From: Micromonospora sp. MA102
GTDB taxonomy: Bacteria; Actinomycetota; Actinomycetes; Mycobacteriales; Micromonosporaceae
Assembly: GCF_025460765.1 (NCBI RefSeq)
Contig: NZ_JAMWEG010000024.1
Span: 33,600-97,599, forward strand
DNA length: 64,000 nucleotides
Direction of reading: 5' to 3'
Both the position numbers and the translations under genes were made by a program. Under the pieces are notes generated by a model. It did not search any database and was not told where the DNA came from. It saw nothing but the letters and a program-made list of their open reading frames with translations. Numbering within the stretch: position 1 is the first letter of the stretch; every line of letters starts with the position of its first letter. Of this stretch, positions 17,319 through 24,695 are shown one piece after another.

Positions 17319-17477
17319 GTGTCGTGGAGCAGCTACGCGTCATTCCTGGCCGCCGCCGAGCCCGGGCAGGCGCTGGCCGGGTTCCGGCAGGGCTTCCTGT
17401 CTCGGCGCTGGCTGGACGGGCTCACCGGGGTGGCGCCGCTCGGCTTCGGCGCCCGCCTCGCCACCGAACGCACCTGA
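17319..17477 (+). CDS. Candidate small protein divergent from padR
   Basis: A 52-residue ORF (start VSWSSYASFLAAAEPGQALAG, end GFGARLATERT). Almost every codon ends in G or C, as in real genes here, and a TAGGCT box lies 6 nt before the GTG, which together argue for translation. It has no membrane segment and no family I recognise. It shares the short intergenic region with padR and could be under its control. Confidence 0.5.
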   Translation: MSWSSYASFLAAAEPGQALAGFRQGFLSRRWLDGLTGVAPLGFGARLATERT

Positions 17478-17541
17478 CCACGACGCGCGGATCGACTTTA
17501 ATTTTCCCTTATGGGGCCTGCTCATCGACGCGGAACATCGG

Positions 17542-17547
17542 TACGGT
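17542..17547 (+). promoter_or_regulatory. TANNNT -10 box for the 17554 gene
   Basis: TACGGT lies 6 nt before ATG 17554, no Shine-Dalgarno present. Confidence 0.45.
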
Positions 17548-17553
17548 CCCCCG

Positions 17554-18243
17554 ATGCGACACCTCGGAACCGTGCTCGCCGCGGCCATCGTCGGTCCGCT
17601 GGCCTGGATTCTCTTCGCCCTCGGCCAGGACCGGTCGGAGCGGGCGTTCGCCGCCGCGCAGAACGGCGGTGCACTGGACAGCGGTGATTTCGTTCGTCCC
17701 GCAATGGTGCTGGCCGCCGCCGGGATCGTGCTCGGGCTCATCGCCACGCTCCGGTTCTCCCCGCTGGGCGCGGCGCTGACCGGACTGGTCTACTCGGCCA
17801 GCTACCTGGGCCTGCTGGTCAGCCCCACCACCGTGACGAAGCTGTTCGACCACACTCTGACCCTGGGCGGCCACCAGGTCGACCTGGCGGCCCCGCTCCG
17901 GACCGGGACGACGCTGCTGGTCGGCTCGCTGCTCCTCGTCGGGGTCGTGAGCATCCGCCGTTGGCAGCGGTGGCCCCAGCCCGCGGACGACACCCCCGCT
18001 CCTCTGCAGGCGGACGAGATCATCTCACCCGCGGACAGGCGGGACCGCCCGTTGGGGGTGGACGGTCTCGGCCTGAGCACGCCGCAGAGCACGCCCGAGC
18101 CGGAGTTGGTTCGCGCCGGCGGTGCCCCCGGGGCAGGCGGTTCGAACTGGGCCGGTCGTTCGGACTGGGCCGGGCTGCTCTCGGGCGGCTCCGCGGTCAG
18201 GTCCGAGCGGTCGTCGGAGTGGCCTCGCCAGCGTCCACGGTGA
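17554..18243 (+). CDS. Hypothetical membrane protein
   Basis: A 229-residue protein with four hydrophobic segments (about residues 5-24, 48-68, 72-92, 118-136) and a hydrophilic, Gly/Ser/Arg-rich C-terminus of about 90 residues. The N-terminal part MRHLGTVLAAAIVGPLAWILFALGQDRS is characteristic but not a family I can name. It stands alone between the small ORF and a convergent VOC gene. Confidence 0.75.
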   Translation: MRHLGTVLAAAIVGPLAWILFALGQDRSERAFAAAQNGGALDSGDFVRPAMVLAAAGIVLGLIATLRFSPLGAALTGLVYSASYLGLLVSPTTVTKLFDHTLTLGGHQVDLAAPLRTGTTLLVGSLLLVGVVSIRRWQRWPQPADDTPAPLQADEIISPADRRDRPLGVDGLGLSTPQSTPEPELVRAGGAPGAGGSNWAGRSDWAGLLSGGSAVRSERSSEWPRQRPR

Positions 18244-18296
18244 ACCGTCGGCAGTTCACCGCGCCGACCGGCCACCGGGCGTCCTGACCCGCCGGG

Positions 18297-18647
18297 CTAC
18301 TCGTGGTGCTGAGTCACGTTGACGATCGTGCCGTTCGGATCGCGGACGAAGAACCGGCGCAGCCCCCACGGCTCGTCGGTCAACGGGTAGACGATCTCGG
18401 CGCCGGCGGCGACACAGCGGGCATGCACGTCGTCGAGGTCGTCCACCTCGATCGACACGTCGGCGTGGACGCCGGCCTTGACATCCAGCTTCATCACGGA
18501 CAGTTGGACCTCACGGACCTCGCCGCCGAAGAACAGGATCCAGTCGAGCCCGTGACCGCCGTCGAGCCCGATCAGGTCCCGGTAGAAGCGACTGCTGGCC
18601 TCGAAGTCGTCGGAGAGGATGTTCGGCTTGATCCGCCTGACCGCCAT
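18297..18647 (-). CDS. VOC (glyoxalase/bleomycin-resistance fold) family protein
   Basis: A 116-residue single-module VOC protein: opening ILSDDFEASSRFYRDLIGLD, middle ADVSIEVDDLDDVHARCVAAGAE and closing FFVRDPNGTIVNVTQH. These are the paired beta-alpha-beta-beta-beta units of the fold. The His/Glu metal ligands of glyoxalase I are not all evident, so enzyme activity is uncertain; it may bind a small molecule. A TAGGGT box lies 6 nt before the ATG. Confidence 0.88.
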   Translation of the reverse strand: MAVRRIKPNILSDDFEASSRFYRDLIGLDGGHGLDWILFFGGEVREVQLSVMKLDVKAGVHADVSIEVDDLDDVHARCVAAGAEIVYPLTDEPWGLRRFFVRDPNGTIVNVTQHHE

Positions 18648-18653
18648 CCACCC

Positions 18654-18659
18654 ACCCTA
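18654..18659 (-). promoter_or_regulatory. TANNNT -10 box for the VOC gene
   Basis: Minus-strand TAGGGT, 6 nt before the ATG ending at 18647. Confidence 0.45.
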
Positions 18660-18732
18660 GGCCCGTCGATCGCGCCGCCACGGCCCGCACCGTGACGGTC
18701 GGCCGTTGAACTGTCGATCACGCCGTGCCGCC

Positions 18733-19674
18733 TCAGGCCAGGGACCAGGCGATGCCGTCGAGGATGTCGTGTTCGGATGCGACCACCGAGGGCATCCCGG
18801 CGCGCTCCATGATGACCCGGAGCACCAGCGCGCCCGCGCCGATCACGTCGGCCCGCCCGGGGTGCATGACCGGGATGGCCAGCCGCTGCTCGCGGGTCTT
18901 CCCCAGCAGGTCGGCGGTGACCTCGGCGACCTGGTCGTACGACACGCGGGCGTGGTGGATGCGCTCCGGGTCGTACTCCTGGAGCCCCTGGGCGATGGCC
19001 ACCACGGTGGTGACCGACCCGGCGAGCCCGACCAGGGTGGCGGCCTCCCGGCCCGGTACGGCCGTCAGCGCCCGGTCCACGGCGACCGCGATGTCGGCCT
19101 GCGCGGCGGCGATCTCGTCCAGGCCGGGCGGGTCGCCGTGCAGGTGCCGCTCGGTCATCCGGACGCAGCCGATGTCCATCGAGATGGCCGCCTGGACGCC
19201 GCCCTCCCGGGTGCCGACCACGAACTCGGTCGAGCCGCCGCCGATGTCGACCACGAGGTAGGGCGGCTCGGCGTCGGCGGGCAGGCCGCGGACCGCGCCG
19301 GTGAAGGAGAGCCGGGCCTCCTCGTCGCCGGTGACCACCTCGGGCGCGACGCCGAGGGTCTGCTCGACCATGGCCCGGAAGTCGGCGGCGTTGGAGGCGT
19401 CGCGCGAGGCGGAGGTGGCGCACATCCGGACCCGCTCGGCGCCCAGCTTCTCGATCTCGGACGCGTAGTCGGCGAGCGCGACGCGGGTGCGCTCGATCGC
19501 CTCGGGCGCGAGCCGGCCGGTGCGGTCGACACCCTGGCCGAGCCGGACGATCTCCATCCGGCGGCTCCGGTCGACCAGCGGCGCCTGCGGCCCGGCGGAC
19601 GGGTCGGGCAGGTCGGCGACCAGGAGTCGGATGGAGTTGGTCCCGCAGTCGATGGCGGCCACACGCGTCGTCAC
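18733..19674 (-). CDS. ppx: Ppx/GppA phosphatase family (exopolyphosphatase)
   Basis: A 313-residue member of the ASKHA fold that hydrolyses polyphosphate ends or pppGpp. Phosphate-binding loops are visible: AAIDCGTNSIRLL near residue 6, VVDIGGGSTEFV near 140, and GLAGSVTTVVAI near 217. The length fits the short actinobacterial form (Rv1026 type) lacking a C-terminal HD domain. GTG 19674 is preferred because a TAGGGT box lies 7 nt upstream. It closes the leftward eno-ftsB-DUF501-GNAT series. Confidence 0.92.
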   Translation of the reverse strand: MTTRVAAIDCGTNSIRLLVADLPDPSAGPQAPLVDRSRRMEIVRLGQGVDRTGRLAPEAIERTRVALADYASEIEKLGAERVRMCATSASRDASNAADFRAMVEQTLGVAPEVVTGDEEARLSFTGAVRGLPADAEPPYLVVDIGGGSTEFVVGTREGGVQAAISMDIGCVRMTERHLHGDPPGLDEIAAAQADIAVAVDRALTAVPGREAATLVGLAGSVTTVVAIAQGLQEYDPERIHHARVSYDQVAEVTADLLGKTREQRLAIPVMHPGRADVIGAGALVLRVIMERAGMPSVVASEHDILDGIAWSLA

Positions 19675-19681
19675 GGCTGCC

Positions 19682-19687
19682 ACCCTA
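19682..19687 (-). promoter_or_regulatory. TANNNT -10 box for ppx
   Basis: Minus-strand TAGGGT, 7 nt before GTG 19674. It could also act as a weak GGGTGG ribosome-binding site. Confidence 0.35.
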
Positions 19688-19756
19688 CGGCAGCCGCCGC
19701 GGCCGACCGGCCCGGTCGCCGACCCGCGCCGGAGTTCTCCCGGCGCGTGACGCGGG

Positions 19757-20269
19757 TCAGAGGCGCAGCAGCATGCGGCTGTTGCCGAGGGTGTTCGGCT
19801 TGACCCGCTCCAGGTCGAGGAACTCGGCGACACCCTCGTCGTAGGAGCGGAGGAGCTGCTCGTAGACCGGCTGCGGCACCGGGGCGCCGTCGATCTCGCG
19901 GAAGCCGAACGAGCCGAAGAACCCGGTCTCGAAGGTGAGCACGAAGATCCGGGCGACGCCCACCTCGCGGGCCGCGTCGATCAGCTCGCCGACGATCCGG
20001 TGCCCGATCTTGTGCCCCCGGCAGGACGGGTCGACCGCCACCGTGCGGATCTCGGCGAGGTCCTCCCACATCACGTGCAGGGCGCCGCAGCCGACCACCG
20101 TGCCGTCGGGCGTCACGGCCACCCGGAACTCCTGCACGTCCTCGTAGAGGGTGACGGTGGCCTTGCTGAGCAGCCGCCGGTCGTCGGTGTAGGTGTCCAC
20201 GAGGCGCCGGATGCCGCGTACGTCGCCGGTGCGGGCGCGGCGGACCACGATCTCGTCGGCGGCGGTCAT
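19757..20269 (-). CDS. argA: Amino-acid N-acetyltransferase (ArgA-like GNAT)
   Basis: A 170-residue GNAT protein. The acetyl-CoA-binding loop is VDPSCRGHKIGHRIVGEL (about residues 78-95), followed by VARIFVLTFETGFFGSFGFREI. These match the stand-alone N-acetylglutamate synthase of actinobacteria (Rv2747 type), which makes the first intermediate of arginine synthesis from glutamate and acetyl-CoA. No arginine genes are adjacent, as is usual for this form. The start is 1 nt after the stop of the DUF501 gene. Confidence 0.82.
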   Translation of the reverse strand: MTAADEIVVRRARTGDVRGIRRLVDTYTDDRRLLSKATVTLYEDVQEFRVAVTPDGTVVGCGALHVMWEDLAEIRTVAVDPSCRGHKIGHRIVGELIDAAREVGVARIFVLTFETGFFGSFGFREIDGAPVPQPVYEQLLRSYDEGVAEFLDLERVKPNTLGNSRMLLRL

Positions 20270-20270
20270 C

Positions 20271-20828
20271 TCACTCCGCCGCGGGCACGTCCACGCAGGG
20301 GCCGGCCGCCCACCACTTCTCCACCAGGGCGAGGGTCTCGTCGCCGAACGGGTTGACCCCCGGCCCGGCGGCGAGCGCGTGCCCGAGGTGCACGTGCAGG
20401 CACTTGACCCGCCCCGGCATGCCGCCGGCCGAGATCCCGGCGATCTCCGGCACCTGCCCGATCGCCTCCCGGCGGGCCAGGTAGTCCTCGTGCGCGGCCC
20501 GGTAGCGGGCGGCCAGCTCCGGGTCCTCGGCGAGACGCTCGGCCATCTCCTTCATGAGCCCGGCCGACTCCAGCCGGCTGCACGCCGCGGTGGCCCGCGG
20601 GCAGGTCAGGTAGTACAGCGTCGGGAAGGGCGTGCCGTCGGCCAGCCGGGGCGTCGTCTCCACCACGTCGGGCAGGCCGCACGGGCACCGGTGGGCCACC
20701 GCCCGGGTGCCGCGGGGCGGGCGTCCGAGCTGCGCGGCCACCGCGGCCAGGTCGGCCTCGGTGGCCGGCTGGCGCTCCGGCGGGGGTACGGATTCCGCCG
20801 CCGGATCCTGCGGTGGTACGACGCTCAC
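20271..20828 (-). CDS. DUF501 domain-containing protein
   Basis: A 185-residue protein. The DUF501 core starts at about residue 25 (DLAAVAAQLGRPPRGTRAVAHRCPCGLPDVVETTPRL) and includes FPTLYYLTCPRATAACSRLES and GRVKCLHVHLGHALAAGPGVNPFG near the end. Conserved Cys and His residues suggest metal binding, but no function is known to me. It sits between ftsB and the GNAT gene, the standard actinobacterial order. GTG start with AAGGCG upstream. Confidence 0.9.
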   Translation of the reverse strand: MSVVPPQDPAAESVPPPERQPATEADLAAVAAQLGRPPRGTRAVAHRCPCGLPDVVETTPRLADGTPFPTLYYLTCPRATAACSRLESAGLMKEMAERLAEDPELAARYRAAHEDYLARREAIGQVPEIAGISAGGMPGRVKCLHVHLGHALAAGPGVNPFGDETLALVEKWWAAGPCVDVPAAE

Positions 20829-20908
20829 AGATTCGCCTTCGTTCGCGACTGCGGGGCTCGCAGACCCGGCTCGCTCCTCGCGCTCACGGTGCCTCGCTCG
20901 TCTGTCGA

Positions 20909-21544
20909 TCACTTGTCGGGGCGCTCGGCGTTGGCCGCCTGCACGCTCGACCACAGGGTGTCGTACCAGGGGTCGGGCGGCTTCGGCGGCCCCGGCTTCG
21001 CGCCCTTGCCGGCGTCCTTGGCGGCGCCCTCCGGGTCGGAGAGCACCACCAGCAGGGTCTCGCCGGGCCGGCCCATGAAGAACCGCTCCCGGGCCTGCGT
21101 CTCGATGTACGCCGGGTCGTGCCACTTCTCCGCCTGGGCGGAGAGTTCCTGGATCAGCTCGCGCTGCCGCTGCTGGGACGCTTCCATCCGCTCGATGTCG
21201 GCCTGCTGGTCCAGGTAGACCCGGACCGGATAGGTGTAGGCCAGGGCGAGCGCGATCAGCACCGCGAACAGCACGGTGGCGCGCCCGGTGAAGCGCCGGG
21301 GTTGGGGTGCGGTGAGCCGCTTGACCGTGCCACCGGCGGCGGTACGCCGGGCCGCCGCGGGACGGCTCGCGGAGCGTACCCCCTCGGTGGCGCGGGCGGC
21401 GCCGGGTGACCGGCCGGCGGCGCGCGGCTCGGCGCGGACGCCGGCGTCGCGGACCGACGACCGGACCCGGGCCGCGCCCGGCCGGCCGGCCTGACCCGGC
21501 CGACGGGCGGGCCGCTGGCCACCCGGTGTGCGGCGCTGCTGCAT
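20909..21544 (-). CDS. ftsB: Septum formation initiator FtsB (DivIC family)
   Basis: A 211-residue bitopic cell-division protein. A long Arg/Ala/Gly-rich cytosolic N-terminus (about 85 residues) precedes one membrane helix (ATVLFAVLIALALAYTYPV) and a coiled coil (DIERMEASQQRQRELIQEL), then the FtsB-like YIETQARERFFMGRPGETLLVV. FtsB bridges FtsL and FtsQ in the divisome. The basic N-terminal extension is typical of actinobacteria. ATG has GGAGGGG 7 nt upstream. It directly follows eno. Confidence 0.92.
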   Translation of the reverse strand: MQQRRTPGGQRPARRPGQAGRPGAARVRSSVRDAGVRAEPRAAGRSPGAARATEGVRSASRPAAARRTAAGGTVKRLTAPQPRRFTGRATVLFAVLIALALAYTYPVRVYLDQQADIERMEASQQRQRELIQELSAQAEKWHDPAYIETQARERFFMGRPGETLLVVLSDPEGAAKDAGKGAKPGPPKPPDPWYDTLWSSVQAANAERPDK

Positions 21545-21572
21545 CGTCACACCCCTCCCCGGAGCTCTCGGC

Positions 21573-22856
21573 TCAGGCCGAACGGTAACGCGGGAACGCG
21601 CCGGCGCCGGCGTACCGCGCCGCGTCGGCCAGCTCCTCCTCGATCCGCAGGAGCTGGTTGTACTTCGCGACCCGGTCGGAGCGGGCCGGGGCGCCGGTCT
21701 TGATCTGGCCACAGCCGGTGGCGACCGCCAGGTCGGCGATGGTGGTGTCCTCGGTCTCGCCCGAGCGGTGGCTCATCATGCACATGAAGCCGGCCCGGTG
21801 GGCCAGGTCGACCGCGTCCAGGGTCTCGGTGAGCGAGCCGATCTGGTTGACCTTCACGAGCACCGCGTTGGCGGCGCGCTCGCTGATGCCCCGGGCGATG
21901 CGCTGCGGGTTGGTGACGAACAGGTCGTCGCCGACGATCTGGATCCGGTCGCCGAGCGCCGCCGTGAGGGTGGCCCAGCCGCTCCAGTCGTCCTCGGACA
22001 GCGGGTCCTCGATGGACACGATCGGGTAGTCGCCGACGAGCTTGGTGTAGTAGTTGCTCATCTCCTCGGCGGTCTTCGCGGTGCCCTCGAAGGTGTAGCT
22101 GCCGTTGTCGAAGAACTCGGTGGCGGCCACGTCGAGGGCGAAGACGATGTCGGTGCCGAGCCGGTAGCCGGCCTTCTCGACGGCCTCGGCGATCAGGTCG
22201 AGCGCGGCGGCGTTGGTCGGCAGGTTCGGGGCGAAACCGCCCTCGTCGCCGAGGCCGGTCGACAGGTCCTTCTTCTTCAGCACCGACTTCAGCGCGTGGT
22301 AGACCTCGGCGCCGGAGCGGAGCGCGTCCCGGAAGGTGGGCGCGCCGATCGGCGCGATCATGAACTCCTGGATGTCGACGTTCGAGTCGGCGTGCGCGCC
22401 ACCGTTGAGGATGTTCATCATCGGCACCGGGAGCAGGTGCGCGTTCGGGCCGCCCAGGTAGCGGAAGAGGCTCAGCTCGGCGCTGCCGGCGGCGGCCTTC
22501 GCCACGGCCAGCGAGACACCGAGGATGGCGTTGGCGCCCAGCTCGGCCTTGTTGTCCGTGCCGTCGATGTCGAGCATCTTCTGGTCGATCAGCCGCTGCT
22601 CGCTGGCCTCGTACCCGATGAGCTGGTCGACGATCCTGTCCTCGATGTTGGTGACGGCCTTCTCGACACCCTTGCCCAGGTAGCGGTCCTTGTCACCGTC
22701 GCGCAGCTCGATCGCCTCGAAGGCGCCGGTGGAGGCGCCGGACGGCACCGCGGCGCGGGCGATCGTGCCGTCGTCGAGCCCGACCTCGACCTCGACCGTC
22801 GGGTTGCCCCGCGAGTCCAGGATCTCCCGGGCGACGATTCCCTCGATGGTTGCCAC
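21573..22856 (-). CDS. eno: Enolase
   Basis: A 427-residue glycolytic enzyme converting 2-phosphoglycerate to phosphoenolpyruvate. The N-terminal IVAREILDSRGNPTVEVEV, the lid loop PSGASTGAFEAIELRDGD, metal-site regions FALDVAATEF and SIEDPLSEDDW, LVKVNQIGSLTET and SHRSGETEDT are intact. GTG 22856 is preceded by GAGGAGCG; the frame continues upstream but without homology. The conserved order eno-ftsB-DUF501 follows. Its product feeds ppc elsewhere in the window. Confidence 0.98.
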   Translation of the reverse strand: MATIEGIVAREILDSRGNPTVEVEVGLDDGTIARAAVPSGASTGAFEAIELRDGDKDRYLGKGVEKAVTNIEDRIVDQLIGYEASEQRLIDQKMLDIDGTDNKAELGANAILGVSLAVAKAAAGSAELSLFRYLGGPNAHLLPVPMMNILNGGAHADSNVDIQEFMIAPIGAPTFRDALRSGAEVYHALKSVLKKKDLSTGLGDEGGFAPNLPTNAAALDLIAEAVEKAGYRLGTDIVFALDVAATEFFDNGSYTFEGTAKTAEEMSNYYTKLVGDYPIVSIEDPLSEDDWSGWATLTAALGDRIQIVGDDLFVTNPQRIARGISERAANAVLVKVNQIGSLTETLDAVDLAHRAGFMCMMSHRSGETEDTTIADLAVATGCGQIKTGAPARSDRVAKYNQLLRIEEELADAARYAGAGAFPRYRSA

Positions 22857-23124
22857 TGAGTCGCTCCTCGTTTGTGTGTTCCGGTCCGGTATGGGCCGCG
22901 ACGGTGCGGCTGAGGCAGGTGTTGAACGCAGCGTATCGGTCCCCGCCCTCGCCCATGCCCTGCGGGGCCGCACCCGGTGACTGAACGCGAGGAAGCGCGC
23001 CCCGCGACGGACCCGGGCGCGAATCCCGCCCACCACGGCCGGTGACACGGACATTCCCGGATTCTCCGGCCTCAACCGACAACGGGTTTGCGAGAGGTTG
23101 CGTCGATCGACAAGGCTGGGCGGC
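22857..23124. other. Divergent intergenic region between eno and a lipoprotein gene
   Basis: About 270 bp without a convincing ORF. It must hold the eno promoter and that of the 23125 gene. I see no perfect long palindrome; the TTGCGAGAGG and TTGCGTCG stretches near 23087 and 23098 could be -35 elements but are not convincing. Confidence 0.4.
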
Positions 23125-23817
23125 ATGCCCGCCGCCTCGACGACTCTCCGCGTGCTCGCCGCCTCGGCCCTCGCGTCGCTCTCGGTCACCGGCTGCCAGG
23201 CCCTCGACGACACCGGGGTCGCCCTCGGACGGGCCGATCTGGTCAACGACCTGACCGCCCGCATGGACCGGGCGCTCGAGCAGACCTGGGCCGCCGACTA
23301 CCAGCTCAGCGGCGGGCGCACCGCGTCGATCGCGCAGACCAAGGAGCCGCTGCGCTCCTCGTACACCTGGCCGGATGGCAAGATCACGGTCACCCAGGAG
23401 GCGGTGACCCGGTGCGCGAACACGGCCGGGCGCACCTCGTGCACGGTGTCGCCGCCGGTGCTGACCGCCGGCAAGCCCTCGGTGGTCGTCTACGGCGAGG
23501 TGGGCAAGCTCGGCCTGGTCACCCCGCCCGCGGTGATCCGGCTGCTCACCGACGCGGCGCTCGACCCCGAGGCGACCATCGAACAGAGCGACACCACGCT
23601 GGCCGGGCACCACGCCACCTGCGTCGACGTCACCCGGGCCGGCAACCGCTTCGACGCCTGCGTGACCACCGAGGGGGTGCTGGGCAGCTTCACCGGCACC
23701 CTCGACGGCAAGCCGGCGGAGGTCACCCTGAGCCGCTACACCGACACGGTCGAGTCGGCCGCCTTCGACGTGCCGGCCGGGGCCGGCGTGGTCGACCGCC
23801 GCCAGTCGACCTCGTGA
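23125..23817 (+). CDS. Putative secreted lipoprotein
   Basis: A 230-residue protein with a lipoprotein signal peptide (TTLRVLAASALASLSVTGC; the lipobox ends VTGC). The mature part begins QALDDTGVALGRADLVNDLTARM and contains two short Cys-containing regions (RCANTAGRTSC, TCVDVTRAGNRFDAC) that could form disulfides outside the cell. The domain resembles the LppX/LprG-type beta-rich lipid-binding class only loosely. Its stop overlaps the nudC GTG start (GTGA), implying coupling. Confidence 0.78.
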   Translation: MPAASTTLRVLAASALASLSVTGCQALDDTGVALGRADLVNDLTARMDRALEQTWAADYQLSGGRTASIAQTKEPLRSSYTWPDGKITVTQEAVTRCANTAGRTSCTVSPPVLTAGKPSVVVYGEVGKLGLVTPPAVIRLLTDAALDPEATIEQSDTTLAGHHATCVDVTRAGNRFDACVTTEGVLGSFTGTLDGKPAEVTLSRYTDTVESAAFDVPAGAGVVDRRQSTS

Positions 23818-24692
23818 CCGACCGGCTCCACCTCCCGGCCGGCCGGAACGGTGCCGTCGCCGGCCGGGCCGGCTTTCTGCCCGCCGCCGATCACGGCCGC
23901 CCGCCGCACCCGGACGACCTGGCCCTGGCGGTGGCCGGGCGCAGGCTGCTCACCGGCGCCGACGGGCGGTTCCCCCGGATCGGCGAGCTGCCCGGCACCC
24001 TCGACTGGGTGCCGGTCGGCACGCTGGACGGGGTCCCGGCCTGGGCGGCCGAGGTGGCCGACGACACGGCGCTGAACGGGCGCTGGCGCGGCTGGCGGGG
24101 CCTCGCCGCCGAGCTGCCCGCGACCTGGGCGGACCTGGCCGGGCGGGCGCTCGCCGTGGTCACCTGGCGGCGTACGCACCGGTGGTGCGGGGCGTGCCGG
24201 GCCGAGCTGACCGACGTGCCGGGCGAGACGGCCCGGCGCTGCCCCGCCTGCGGGCTCACCACGTTCCTGCCGCTCTCCGTGGCGGTGCTGGTGGCGATCA
24301 CCCGCCCCGGCCCGGCCGGCGGCCCCGGCGAGCTGCTGCTGGTCCGGCACGCGTACGGGCCGACGGAGCTGTGGGCGCTGGTCGCCGGGTTCGTCGAGGC
24401 GGGCGAGTCGCTGGAGGCGGCCGCCCACCGGGAGGTCGCCGAGGAGGTCGGCCTGACCATCGGGCGGCCCACCTACGTGGACAGCCAGCCCTGGGCGATG
24501 TCCGGCCCCGGCACCCTGCTGGCCGGCTTCACCGCCACCGTGAGCGACCTGGCCGCCGAGCCGGAGGTCGACCCGAGGGAGCTGACCGAGGCGCGCTGGT
24601 TCCCGGTGGACGCGCTGCCGGCGGAGCTGCCCCCGGCGTACTCCCTGTCGCGCTGGCTGGTCGACGCGGTCGCCGGCGGCGGCCCGCGCTGA
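23814..24692 (+). CDS. nudC: NADH pyrophosphatase (NudC-type Nudix hydrolase)
   Basis: A 292-residue NAD(H) diphosphatase/decapping-type enzyme. An N-terminal NudC domain precedes a zinc ribbon (CGACRAEL and CPACG) near residues 124-146. The Nudix box GFVEAGESLEAAAHREVAEEVG (written here only in part) carries the REVAEE metal-binding core near 205-212, and SQPWAM follows as the NudC-specific motif. Its start overlaps the lipoprotein stop by GTGA. It is convergent with the DUF885 gene, with only 3 bp between stops. Confidence 0.94.
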   Translation: MTDRLHLPAGRNGAVAGRAGFLPAADHGRPPHPDDLALAVAGRRLLTGADGRFPRIGELPGTLDWVPVGTLDGVPAWAAEVADDTALNGRWRGWRGLAAELPATWADLAGRALAVVTWRRTHRWCGACRAELTDVPGETARRCPACGLTTFLPLSVAVLVAITRPGPAGGPGELLLVRHAYGPTELWALVAGFVEAGESLEAAAHREVAEEVGLTIGRPTYVDSQPWAMSGPGTLLAGFTATVSDLAAEPEVDPRELTEARWFPVDALPAELPPAYSLSRWLVDAVAGGGPR

Positions 24693-24695
24693 CGG

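Noticed and set aside
17474..17502. CTGACC-N17-TTTAAT promoter-like pair upstream of the 17554 gene
   Set aside because: The TACGGT box 6 nt before ATG 17554 fits the local leaderless pattern better; the -35 matches only 4 of 6 and overlaps the preceding stop codon.
22857..23264. N-terminal extension of enolase upstream of GTG 22856
   Set aside because: Enolase homology begins at MATIEG; the extension overlaps the divergent lipoprotein gene.
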